From an uncultured Pelagibacteraceae bacterium (GTDB lineage Bacteria; Pseudomonadota; Alphaproteobacteria; Pelagibacterales; Pelagibacteraceae), in contig CACBLI010000010.1 in assembly GCA_902540235.1 (NCBI GenBank), positions 1 through 48,536 of the forward strand: a stretch of DNA of 48,536 bases, given 5' to 3'. This document shows, one piece after another, positions 8,780-16,071 of this stretch. The notes beneath the pieces are model-generated. The model was given only the letters and a program-made list of their open reading frames with translations. It had not been told where the DNA came from and ran no database searches. Position numbers and translations under genes: made by a program. Each line of letters starts with the position of its first letter. Within the stretch, counting starts at the first letter, position 1.

Positions 8780-8831
8780 TTGCGATTGATTATCATTATC
8801 ATTGCGAATAGTTATCATTTTCAACTAAATA
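8780..8831 (+). promoter_or_regulatory. Fur-box-like tandem operator and promoter of the iron transport operon
   Basis: The leader of the iron-binding protein gene holds ATTATC-ATTATC-ATTGCG at 8789-8806, the hexamer array of a classical Fur box (complement of GATAAT repeats), with another GTTATC at 8811-8816. At a larger scale there is a direct repeat of 17 bp at 8780-8796 and 8802-8818 (TTGCGATTGATTATCAT and TTGCGAATAGTTATCAT; 14 of 17 match) with a 22-bp period, about two helical turns. A possible promoter is TTGCGA (8802-8807), 18 bp, TAAATA (8826-8831), so a bound repressor would cover the -35 element. Iron repression by Fur or a related regulator is inferred from the match and the downstream genes. 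Confidence 0.6.
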
Positions 8832-8852
8832 ATGCGGAGAAATGGAGAACGA

Positions 8853-9881
8853 ATGAAAAAAGTAACGATTTTTGCAATAATCACATCTTTATTTGTATCA
8901 ACTTTTTCTATCGCAAATGAAGTTAATGTTTTTAATGCAAGACATTACAAAGCAGACTCAGAACTTTATTCCAATTTTACAAATTTAACTGGCATAAAAG
9001 TAAATTTAATTAATGGCAAATCTGGTGCCTTAGAAAAAAGAATAATTAGCGAGGGCGCAGATACTTCAGCCGACCTATATATCACAGCAGATGCTGGAAG
9101 GTGTGGTGCTATGGATGCGAAAGGCACACTTCAAGGTGGTTTAACATCCCCTGCTATTAAAGCAGCTGTTCCAAAAACTTTTAGAACAAGCAAGTGGGTT
9201 GGAATCGCAAAAAGAGCAAGAATAATTTATTATTCACCTGAAAGAGTAACTGGCGCTGAATTATCTGGAATGACTTATGAAGGTCTAGCTGATCCTAAAT
9301 GGAAAGGTAGATTAGTAATTAGAAAATCTAGCAATATTTACAACAAATCTCTTGTAGCATCATTGATAAAAAACAATGGAAAAGCTGCAACAGCTGCATG
9401 GGCTGAAGGAGTTGTCGCTAACATGGCAAGAGCACCAACCGGTAATGACAGAGCTCAAATAATGGCAGTGGCTGCTGGTGAAGCAGATATTGCAGTGGCT
9501 AACACATACTATTTAGCTCTGATGTTATCTGGAAAAAAAGGTGCAGAACAACAAGAAGCAGCTAAAAAAGTTAAAGCTTTTTTCCCTAATCAAAATGACA
9601 GAGGAACACACATGAATGTTAGTTGTGCAGCCTTAGTAAAAGGTGCACCAAATAAAACTAACGCTGTCAAACTTGTAGAGTTTTTATTAACTCCGCAGTC
9701 TCAGGAGCATTTTACAAATAATACTTTTGAGTTTCCAATGATTGATGGTGTTTCACCAAGTCCACTAGTTGTTAATAACTTAGGATTAGATTTCAAACAA
9801 GACATGAAGACTAAACTAGATTCTTATGGAAAAAATCAAGCTGCCGCAGTAGAGGTTATGACAGCCGCTGGTTGGAAGTAA
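8853..9881 (+). CDS. fbpA: Periplasmic ferric iron-binding protein of ABC transporter (FbpA/AfuA-type)
   Basis: This 342-aa protein starts with a signal peptide (MKKVTIFAIITSLFVSTFSIANE) and matches ferric-binding proteins: VNVFNARHYKADSELYSNFT, NGKSGALEKRI, ADLYITADAGR. The paired iron-ligand tyrosines are in NTYYLALML (Y219-Y220). Role: capture of Fe(III) in the periplasm and delivery to the FbpBC transporter. I chose the ATG at 8853 over the in-frame ATG at 8832 because a GGAG sits just upstream and the signal peptide then starts with MKK. The Fur-like operator, the permease and the ATPase genes all support iron uptake. In SAR11 literature the homolog is sometimes called SfuC, while classical naming is SfuA/FbpA/AfuA. 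Confidence 0.93.
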   Translation: MKKVTIFAIITSLFVSTFSIANEVNVFNARHYKADSELYSNFTNLTGIKVNLINGKSGALEKRIISEGADTSADLYITADAGRCGAMDAKGTLQGGLTSPAIKAAVPKTFRTSKWVGIAKRARIIYYSPERVTGAELSGMTYEGLADPKWKGRLVIRKSSNIYNKSLVASLIKNNGKAATAAWAEGVVANMARAPTGNDRAQIMAVAAGEADIAVANTYYLALMLSGKKGAEQQEAAKKVKAFFPNQNDRGTHMNVSCAALVKGAPNKTNAVKLVEFLLTPQSQEHFTNNTFEFPMIDGVSPSPLVVNNLGLDFKQDMKTKLDSYGKNQAAAVEVMTAAGWK

Positions 9882-9883
9882 GT

Positions 9884-10063
9884 ATGGCAAAAGAAAAAGA
9901 AAAAGAAAAATTTATTTCTGAAGTTGATTTTAATAAATCTTCGGTTGCATGTTCCCCATGTTTAATTGAGTGTAAAAAAATCAATGAAAGGATAAATAAA
10001 AGAAAAATAACAGAAATTAAGACTGAGGAGGTTCCGCATATCCTAAAAGTATTTAATTTTTGA
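9884..10063 (+). CDS. Small cysteine-motif protein in the iron operon, function unknown
   Basis: This is a 59-aa frame starting 2 bp after the fbpA stop (ATG at 9884; a TTG at 9872 would overlap fbpA). A GGAAG just upstream, at the end of fbpA, could serve as ribosome binding site. The protein has a highly charged N-terminus made of Lys-Glu repeats (MAKEKEKEKF), then SSVACSPCLIECKK, a CX2CX3C motif with Cys at 23, 26 and 30, then a basic tail ending ILKVFNF. There is no signal peptide, so it is probably cytosolic. Three closely spaced Cys in an iron-regulated operon suggest metal or Fe-S binding, but this is inference; I do not recognise the family. It is followed by the intra-operon hairpin. 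Confidence 0.6.
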   Translation: MAKEKEKEKFISEVDFNKSSVACSPCLIECKKINERINKRKITEIKTEEVPHILKVFNF

Positions 10064-10074
10064 TTTTCTTAAAT

Positions 10075-10120
10075 AGTGTCCACTATTAGTGAAAGTTAAT
10101 TGTGGACACTTTACTTTTTT
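10075..10120 (+). terminator. Strong hairpin plus T-rich tract between the iron-binding protein and permease genes
   Basis: AGTGTCCAC (10075-10083) pairs perfectly with GTGGACACT (10102-10110). After one T-T mismatch the stem continues ATTA/TAAT (10085-10088 with 10097-10100), leaving an 8-nt loop. The tract TTACTTTTTT (10111-10120) follows. This looks like an intrinsic terminator or attenuator placed after fbpA and the small gene. In ABC operons such hairpins commonly give high binding-protein and low permease expression, by partial termination or by protecting the upstream mRNA 3' end. Confidence 0.65.
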
Positions 10121-10144
10121 CATGTTCATAAGGCGGATTATAAT

Positions 10145-11764
10145 ATGAAATTCAATAGTTGGTTTGTTTCATCTTTTTTAATTTCTTTAATTGTGCTAAT
10201 TCCAGTGATAACTGTATTTGCAAGTTTTTTTGAAGCTACATCTAATTATTATGAAATATTAAAAAATACTTTTCTAATTGAGTATATTTTTAATTCACTT
10301 ACTCTTTTGTTATCAGTTTTATTACTTACCTTCATGATTGGTACTGGCACTGCTTACCTGGTATCTTTCTATGAATTTCCAGGAAGTAATTTTTTTAAAT
10401 GGGCATTGATATTATCTTTTGCAGTCCCACCCTACATTTATGCATACTCTTTAACTGCCTTTTTTGAAAATTACGGAACTGCATTTACAATTTTAAAAAA
10501 CTTATTTGGCGAGGCAAATTATAATAAAAATATTCCTAAATTTGATGGTATGTTTGGAGCGATATTATCAATATCTTTCTCTTTATATGCATATGTGTAT
10601 ATACTTGCTAGGGCATCATTTTTATATCAGTCGCAAAATCTTATTGATCTTGGAAAAAATTTAGGCTTTTCAAGATTTAAATCCTTTTTTAAAGTAATAT
10701 TGCCTGCAGCAAGACCGGCTATAGTTGCGGGTTTATCTTTGGTAGCAATGGAAACTTTAGCAGAGTTCGGTGCAGTTGACTTTTTTTCAATAAATACTTT
10801 GACTACAGGTATTTATAACTCTTGGATTTATTTTGATGATTTAGCTTTTGCTAATCGTATATCTTTTTTTTTATTATTATTTATATTTTCATTATTTATT
10901 TTAGAAAATCTATCTAGAAGACGAGCTAAATATCATTTTAATTCGAAAGGTGGATTTAAACAAAAAGTAAAAATAAAACTCTTTGGAATTAATGCTTATT
11001 TAGCTTTTATCTTTTGTTTTTTTATTTTTTTTGTGAGTTTTTTATTTCCACTAAGTCAAATGCTTTACTGGACAATAAAATTTCCTGAAAATTTGTTTGA
11101 TTTAGAAATAACTAATTTAGTTTTGAATACTTTGTACTTAGTTTTATTATCTAGTTTAGTTTTAATAATATTTTCTTTAATATCAAATTATGGCAATAGA
11201 GTTTCAAATAATAAAACTCTCAATTTTTTATCTACATTATCAATTTCAGGCTATGCTATACCTGGAGTGATTTTAGCAATTGCTTTCATTACTTTTATAG
11301 CTTGGTTCGATGATAGTATAATTAAATCATTTGGATTTTCTTCAATCAAAAAAATATTTATAGGATCTGTGTTTGGATTAGTTTTAGTTTACTTTATCAG
11401 ATTTTATTCATTAGCTTTTAATGGAATAAAATCAGGATATGAAAAGATGAATATTTCTGTCGATGAGAGTGCTTACTTACTTGGCTATTCTAAAAGAAAA
11501 ACTTTTACAAATATTCACATACCTTTTTTAAGAAATTCCCTTTTGTTTATTATCATACTTATCTCTTTAGAAATAATTAGGGAATTACCAATAACTCTTA
11601 TTTTAAGACCTTTTAATTTTGAAACCTTTGCTACCACCGCATATATCTCTGCATCTGAAGATTTATTAGAAGCCGCAGCAGTACCTTCCTTATTTTTAAT
11701 TTTAATTGCTAGTTTATTTATTATAGTAACATCAAAATATATTTTAAGAGAAAATAATGAGTGA
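10145..11764 (+). CDS. fbpB: Ferric iron ABC transporter permease (FbpB/SfuB-type, two fused permease halves)
   Basis: This 539-aa polytopic inner-membrane protein has about 12 hydrophobic helices, starting FVSSFLISLIVLIPVITVFA. It has two BPD-transp-1 halves, each with an EAA-type loop for ATPase contact: DLGKNLGFSRFKSFFKVILP (about residues 165-184) and ESAYLLGYSKRKTFTNIHIP (about 440-459). This duplicated layout is typical of FbpB. Start: ATG at 10145 with an AGGCGG ribosome binding site about 8 nt upstream; an upstream in-frame TTG at 10100 lies inside the hairpin and is rejected. The stop overlaps the ATPase gene by 8 nt. Role: passage of Fe(III) across the inner membrane. Confidence 0.93.
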   Translation: MKFNSWFVSSFLISLIVLIPVITVFASFFEATSNYYEILKNTFLIEYIFNSLTLLLSVLLLTFMIGTGTAYLVSFYEFPGSNFFKWALILSFAVPPYIYAYSLTAFFENYGTAFTILKNLFGEANYNKNIPKFDGMFGAILSISFSLYAYVYILARASFLYQSQNLIDLGKNLGFSRFKSFFKVILPAARPAIVAGLSLVAMETLAEFGAVDFFSINTLTTGIYNSWIYFDDLAFANRISFFLLLFIFSLFILENLSRRRAKYHFNSKGGFKQKVKIKLFGINAYLAFIFCFFIFFVSFLFPLSQMLYWTIKFPENLFDLEITNLVLNTLYLVLLSSLVLIIFSLISNYGNRVSNNKTLNFLSTLSISGYAIPGVILAIAFITFIAWFDDSIIKSFGFSSIKKIFIGSVFGLVLVYFIRFYSLAFNGIKSGYEKMNISVDESAYLLGYSKRKTFTNIHIPFLRNSLLFIIILISLEIIRELPITLILRPFNFETFATTAYISASEDLLEAAAVPSLFLILIASLFIIVTSKYILRENNE

Positions 11765-12818
11765 TAATTTTTTTGAAATTAAAAACGTTGACTTTAAGAT
11801 CGGAAATAAAGTTAAGGTAAAGAATGTTTCCTTTTCTATAGAAAAAGAAGGGGACATCATATGTTTATTGGGACCCTCAGGTATTGGCAAAACGACAATT
11901 TTGAGAACTATTGCAGGTTTGGAAAATATAAATAAAGGTTCAATCGCGCTCAAAGGAAAAACTTTGTCCTCAGAAAATATTAATATCGAACCAGAGAAAA
12001 GAAACATATCCTTGGCTTTTCAGGAAAACAGTTTATTTCCACACTACACAGTTAAAAAGAATATATTATTAGGAGCTGAAAGAAATGAGATCAAAAAAGA
12101 CAAATCAATAAATTTTGAGGAATTAATTAACTTATTAGATATTTCTCACATACTGAATAAATTTCCTCATGAAATAAGTGCTGGCGAAGCTCAAAGAGCT
12201 TCACTCGCAAGATCTCTCATAACTAAGCCTGATTTGTTACTTTTAGATGAACCATTGTCGAATGTAGATCAAAGTTTTAAAGAGGAGATACAAGAAAAGT
12301 TAAAAAAAATACTTAAAAATTCAAAGATAACAACAATTATAGTTACCCATGATTCTTATGAAGCATTTTACTTGGGATCAAAATGTGGAATAATTTTAAA
12401 TCAAGAACTTAAACAATTTGATGATCCTTATAATGTTTACCATTTACCAAATTCGGTAGAGGTAGTTAATTTTTTAAATAGAGGAATATTAATTCCTGCA
12501 GAAGTTACAAGCCCCAAAAGTCTTGAAAATAAAGATCTTGGAACAATCACTGGTAATTTTGTTAAACCATTCCCGATTGGGTCTAGTGTAAAGCTTTTAA
12601 TTCAACCAGAAGACTTACATCACGATGACACAAGCAATTTAAAATTTGAAGTGATTGATAGAAAATTTAGAGGTACTAACTTTATTTACACTCTCAAAAC
12701 TCCCACTAACACTCTAATTCCTGTATTTGTTCACTCTCATCATATTCATCAACATGAAGTAGATGAAAAATTTGGCATAAAAAGACCAATTCATATTGAT
12801 CATATAGTTTGCTTCTAA
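11757..12818 (+). CDS. fbpC: Ferric iron ABC transporter ATP-binding protein (FbpC-type)
   Basis: This 353-aa cytosolic ATPase has Walker A GPSGIGKTT (about residues 38-46), a Q-loop in SLAFQENSLFPHYTV, the signature HEISAGEAQRASLARSL, Walker B LLLLDEP and the H-loop TIIVTHDSYEA. The C-terminal third is a TOBE-like regulatory domain, as in FbpC/PotA-type proteins. The signature is SAGEA instead of the canonical LSGGQ, a mild variant. The gene overlaps the permease by 8 nt and is the last gene of the iron operon; azlC follows after 19 bp and may be read through. Confidence 0.94.
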   Translation: MSDNFFEIKNVDFKIGNKVKVKNVSFSIEKEGDIICLLGPSGIGKTTILRTIAGLENINKGSIALKGKTLSSENINIEPEKRNISLAFQENSLFPHYTVKKNILLGAERNEIKKDKSINFEELINLLDISHILNKFPHEISAGEAQRASLARSLITKPDLLLLDEPLSNVDQSFKEEIQEKLKKILKNSKITTIIVTHDSYEAFYLGSKCGIILNQELKQFDDPYNVYHLPNSVEVVNFLNRGILIPAEVTSPKSLENKDLGTITGNFVKPFPIGSSVKLLIQPEDLHHDDTSNLKFEVIDRKFRGTNFIYTLKTPTNTLIPVFVHSHHIHQHEVDEKFGIKRPIHIDHIVCF

Positions 12819-12837
12819 TAAAAGCCTCTTTAATAAA

Positions 12838-13533
12838 ATGAATGGAAAGTTAAAGATATTTTTAAAAGGCGTGATTGATGTAAGTCCCCTAATGATCCCC
12901 GTGGTGCCTTTTGGTTTAATATTTGGTGTTCTAGCTATTGATGTTGGATTTACACCTTTGGAAACAATTGGTATGTCTTTAATTATATTTGGAGGAGCAT
13001 CTCAAATAGTTCTTTTACAATTATTTTCAGGGGGTGCCTCTTCTTTGGTGATTATAAGCTCAGTAGGAGCCGTGAACTCAAGACACTTACTTTATGGGGC
13101 TGTTGTTTCTGAACATTTATCAGATTTAAAATTAATTTGGAAAATTATTATCTCGTATTTTTTAATTGACCAGGCATTTGCTAGATCAAATGAATACTTC
13201 AAAAAGAATAAAGATGAAAATAAATACTTTCATTTAGTTGGTGGTGGCGCAACTTGTTGGATAATATGGCAATCAACAACCTTTTTAGGAATTATACTAG
13301 GTGCTGCTATTCCAGAAAAACTTGGATTAAGTTTTGCAATCCCATTAACTTTTTTAGCATTACTAATTAACGACTTTAGAAAATTTGTAAATGTATTTGT
13401 AATAATTGTTTCAGGACTTGTTGCTACTCTTGGCTATAATATAATCCCATTTAAAGCTTATGTAATTGTTGCTGCATTAATTGGATTACTTTCAGCAATT
13501 ATTTTAACGAAAATGATTAAAATAAATGAGTAA
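12838..13533 (+). CDS. azlC: AzlC family branched-chain amino acid exporter, large subunit
   Basis: This 231-aa hydrophobic protein matches AzlC: PVVPFGLIFGVLAID, FGGASQIVLLQLFSGGAS and VNSRHLLYGAVVSEHL are family hallmarks. About 7 membrane helices are visible. AzlC with AzlD forms a membrane complex linked to efflux of branched-chain amino acids or their analogues. The next gene is azlD, overlapping by 8 nt, as expected for the pair. The ATG at 12838 lies 19 bp after the iron ATPase stop with no evident terminator, so transcription may be continuous with the iron operon, although a functional link is not obvious. Confidence 0.92.
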   Translation: MNGKLKIFLKGVIDVSPLMIPVVPFGLIFGVLAIDVGFTPLETIGMSLIIFGGASQIVLLQLFSGGASSLVIISSVGAVNSRHLLYGAVVSEHLSDLKLIWKIIISYFLIDQAFARSNEYFKKNKDENKYFHLVGGGATCWIIWQSTTFLGIILGAAIPEKLGLSFAIPLTFLALLINDFRKFVNVFVIIVSGLVATLGYNIIPFKAYVIVAALIGLLSAIILTKMIKINE

Positions 13534-13840
13534 TTGGGCTTTAATAATATATTGTGGACTAATCACTTATCTCACAAGATTTACTATGATTGCTTTAATT
13601 AAAAAAGAAATGTTTAATGATAGAATTAGAGAGATATTGTCTTTTGTACCGTCCGCGATATTTCCTGCAATCATTTTTCCAGCAATCTTCATAAATGATG
13701 CAGGACTATTTCAAATCCAGGATAATCCAAAGATAATCGCAGCTATAATTGCTGTGGTAATTGGGATTTTTTCAAGAAGTATCATTGCGACAATATTTTC
13801 AGGTCTAGCTTCTTATTGGTTTTTAATTTTTGTTGTATAA
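13526..13840 (+). CDS. azlD: AzlD family small subunit of branched-chain amino acid exporter
   Basis: This 104-aa membrane protein has four hydrophobic segments and the AzlD features GLITYLTRFTMIALI near the N-terminus and ILSFVPSAIFPAIIFPAIF in the middle. The length is typical of AzlD. It overlaps azlC by 8 nt, which indicates coupled synthesis of the two subunits. The start is fixed by this overlap. A thioredoxin-like gene begins 7 bp downstream. Confidence 0.9.
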   Translation: MSNWALIIYCGLITYLTRFTMIALIKKEMFNDRIREILSFVPSAIFPAIIFPAIFINDAGLFQIQDNPKIIAAIIAVVIGIFSRSIIATIFSGLASYWFLIFVV

Positions 13841-13847
13841 GATCGCT

Positions 13848-14243
13848 ATGAAAAAACTTTTATTTATTATTATTTGTTTATTTTCAATAAACGCCAATGC
13901 AATAGAGAAAGAAACGACTTTTGATAAAAAATTATTCGATAAAGCACAATCCGAAGGTAAAGTTGTAATTGTAAGTTCTTGGATTAAATATTGTTCGTCT
14001 TGTGCAGGACAAATGAAAATTTTAAAAACCGCCAAAAAAGAAGGTGGATTATCAGATATTAAATTTGATAATATTGAATACTTCTCTTTTGACGTCACAA
14101 ATAGAGAAATTGCTGAATTATTAAAAGTTCAGTTTCAAACTACACTTTTGATTTTTAAAGATAATAAAGAAATATATAGAAGCGTAGGTGAAACAACCAA
14201 AGATTTGCTATACGAAGCGATCAAATCTTCGATTAAAACCTAA
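13848..14243 (+). CDS. Exported thioredoxin-like protein with a CSSC active site and no cis-proline
   Basis: This 131-aa protein has an N-terminal signal peptide (MKKLLFIIICLFSINANA) and one thioredoxin fold: VIVSSWIKYCSSCAGQMKIL gives a CXXC at C49-C52, and FQTTLLIFKDNKE is the strand that normally holds cis-Pro. Here the expected Pro-Thr is Thr-Thr (T98). It is probably periplasmic and either a disulfide carrier or a metal/Fe-S or copper-handling protein. It resembles Trx-like domains of DsbD and similar proteins. Start: ATG at 13848; a TTG at 13830 would extend into azlD and spoil the signal peptide. It converges on the persulfide dioxygenase gene with a 4-bp overlap. Confidence 0.8.
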   Translation: MKKLLFIIICLFSINANAIEKETTFDKKLFDKAQSEGKVVIVSSWIKYCSSCAGQMKILKTAKKEGGLSDIKFDNIEYFSFDVTNREIAELLKVQFQTTLLIFKDNKEIYRSVGETTKDLLYEAIKSSIKT

Positions 14244-14920
14244 ATTCCTAATTTAAGATTACTCGTAACGTTATAATCAATTTTTTCTGGTTTCTTAAGG
14301 TCTAGATTATTCATAATTTCGATATATTCATCTACATTTCTGACTTGTAGCCTTGGGTTAGATCTTTTTTCTTTACCAATAGTGCTGACAGTTTCTCCCT
14401 TATAATCATGAGCAGGGTATAAAAGTGTATCATCAGGAAGTTTTAAGAGCCTATTAAAAATTGAGTTATATGCATCTGTAGAGCTACCATTTTGAAAATC
14501 AGTTCTGCCGGTACCATTGATAAGTAATGTGTCCCCAGAAAATAAATATTTATCCATTAAAAAGCAAAAACTATCAGAGGTATGTCCTGGAGTATAAATT
14601 GCTCTAAAATTAAGTTTATCTAACTTAATTATTTCATCATCTTTAACTTTTACTTCTACAGCATCAGTTGGGGTATGCTCACCCATAATAGTTACGCATT
14701 TTGTTTTGTCTCTTAATTTTCCCGCACCAGTTACATGGTCAGCATGTATGTGAGTATCTATCACCTTTACTAATTTTAGATTTAATTGATTGAGTATTTT
14801 TATATAGTCCTCAACATTTTCTAAAACAGGGTCTATGATTAAAGCCTCTCTTCCTTTTGCTGAGGCAATTATGTAAGTGTAGGTACTAGATTTTTTATCG
14901 AAAACTTGTTTAAAAATCAT
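14240..14920 (-). CDS. MBL-fold persulfide dioxygenase-like hydrolase (ETHE1/Blh type)
   Basis: This 226-aa metallo-beta-lactamase fold protein has the metal motif THIHADH (residues 56-62), TPGHTSDSFCFLMD, FSGDTLLINGTGRTDFQNGS and YPAHDYKG. The GTGRTDFQ segment and the mono-iron ligand set (His, His, Asp) are typical of ETHE1/SDO persulfide dioxygenases, which oxidise glutathione persulfide to sulfite, rather than of glyoxalase II. No rhodanese domain is fused. It is divergent from the DUF4396 gene by 22 bp and converges with the thioredoxin-like gene. The role in sulfide/persulfide detoxification is from family knowledge. Confidence 0.85.
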   Translation of the reverse strand: MIFKQVFDKKSSTYTYIIASAKGREALIIDPVLENVEDYIKILNQLNLKLVKVIDTHIHADHVTGAGKLRDKTKCVTIMGEHTPTDAVEVKVKDDEIIKLDKLNFRAIYTPGHTSDSFCFLMDKYLFSGDTLLINGTGRTDFQNGSSTDAYNSIFNRLLKLPDDTLLYPAHDYKGETVSTIGKEKRSNPRLQVRNVDEYIEIMNNLDLKKPEKIDYNVTSNLKLGI

Positions 14921-14942
14921 AAATAAATATTATCACATAAAT

Positions 14943-15380
14943 ATGGAATCCACCACATTTGACTGGCGTTGCCCAAAAACTTGGAAACAAAGTGCTAGGA
15001 ATACAGCTTGGTGTTTACTTGGTTGCGCTATAGGAGATTTTGGAACGATCTTATATTTTCAATTAACGAAAATACCATTTCCAGTATTAGGGATAATGAT
15101 TTTAGCAATAATCAATGGTTTAATTACCAGTATTATTCTTGAGACAATAATTTTAATTAAGCAAAATTTTAGTTTTAATAATGCCCTTAGAACAGCACTC
15201 GGTATGAGTTTTATTTCAATGATAAGCATGGAAGTTGCAATGAATTTAACAGATTACTTTTTGACAGGTGGTGCAATATTAACATGGTGGGTTGTACCGT
15301 TGATGCTCATAGTTGGATTTCTTACACCTTGGCCATATAATTATTGGAGATTGAAAAAGTATGGCATCAGTTGTCATTAA
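14943..15380 (+). CDS. DUF4396 family membrane protein
   Basis: This 145-aa protein has four hydrophobic helices, an N-terminal TAWCLLGCAIGDFGTI segment, then GMSFISMISMEVAMNLTDYF and a conserved close GFLTPWPYNYWRLKKYGISC. These match the DUF4396 integral membrane family, for which I know no established function. Cys and Met residues in the helices (WCLLGC, MSFISMISMEVAMN) hint at metal or thiol chemistry, which is speculation. It is divergent from the persulfide dioxygenase gene by only 22 bp, which could place both promoters in the same spacer, and overlaps the methyltransferase gene start by 20 nt. Confidence 0.75.
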   Translation: MESTTFDWRCPKTWKQSARNTAWCLLGCAIGDFGTILYFQLTKIPFPVLGIMILAIINGLITSIILETIILIKQNFSFNNALRTALGMSFISMISMEVAMNLTDYFLTGGAILTWWVVPLMLIVGFLTPWPYNYWRLKKYGISCH

Positions 15381-16071
15381 AAATTGGGATAATAAAACTT
15401 GGCTATCCTCTCAAAAATATATTAATTCATTCAATAGATTTTTAATAAAAAATTTTAATCTAAATTCTAATTCAAAAATTTTAGATATTGGCTGTGGTCG
15501 GGGTAAGATACTAGGTGCTTTAAATTCAAAGCTTAAGCTTAAAATAAAACCCTTAGGTATAGATATTATTAACCACAAAAATAAAGATAAACGAATAAAT
15601 TTTAAAAGAATAGATGCTTTAAATTATTCTTCAACTGATAATCAAAAATTTGATTTAATTTTGATAAAACAAACAATTCATTTAATGAAACTAGCAGAAA
15701 TCAAAAGATTATTAAGATTGTTAAAAAAAAAGTTAAATTCGAAAGGTAAAATTTTGATATTTACCCTTGAAACAAATAAAAATGAAATCCCAACCTTTAA
15801 ATTAATGAAACATAAACTAGAACAATCTCTCAGAAGAGATAAGGAGATATTAAAGATTATCACAAAGCTATATCCTTATAGGAAAAAAAAAAAATTTTTT
15901 TTTGATGTAAAGGTTAAAAAAAAAGAATATCTAAGGATGATTAAAAATAGATATATTTCAATCCTATTAACTTTTTCGAATAAACAATTAGACTTTGGAG
16001 TTCAAGAAATTGAATTAAAATACAAAGATATTTTAAGATTTAAAGATAAATTAATTTGTATTATTTTATAA
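15361..16071 (+). CDS. Class I SAM-dependent methyltransferase
   Basis: This 236-aa basic protein has the SAM-binding motif I ILDIGCGRGKILGAL (about residues 40-54), an acidic residue in GIDI (motif II), RIDALNY and FDLILIKQTIHLM (motif IV region). This is a class I methyltransferase fold, but the substrate cannot be named. The start overlaps the DUF4396 gene by 20 nt. The gene contains an A12T9 homopolymer pair at 15883-15903 (encoding RKKKKFFFD), a place prone to slippage. It converges on the cytochrome b561 gene with a 6-bp overlap. Confidence 0.75.
   Translation: MASVVIKNWDNKTWLSSQKYINSFNRFLIKNFNLNSNSKILDIGCGRGKILGALNSKLKLKIKPLGIDIINHKNKDKRINFKRIDALNYSSTDNQKFDLILIKQTIHLMKLAEIKRLLRLLKKKLNSKGKILIFTLETNKNEIPTFKLMKHKLEQSLRRDKEILKIITKLYPYRKKKKFFFDVKVKKKEYLRMIKNRYISILLTFSNKQLDFGVQEIELKYKDILRFKDKLICIIL

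Noticed and set aside
8832..8852. Upstream ATG for the iron-binding protein
   Set aside because: It adds MRRNGER before a clean signal peptide; the ATG at 8853 has GGAG at good spacing.
9887..9911. Hexanucleotide AAAGAA microsatellite in the small iron-operon gene
   Set aside because: Only about three imperfect units; in-frame Lys-Glu repeats are common in such A-rich genes and changes of one unit would keep the frame.
10100..10144. Longer permease start at TTG 10100
   Set aside because: It would place the start inside the intra-operon hairpin; ATG 10145 has an AGGCGG ribosome binding site and begins before the first membrane helix.
14240..14920. Glyoxalase II
   Set aside because: The GTGRTDFQNGS segment and lack of the extended glyoxalase C-terminal domain fit the persulfide dioxygenase group better.
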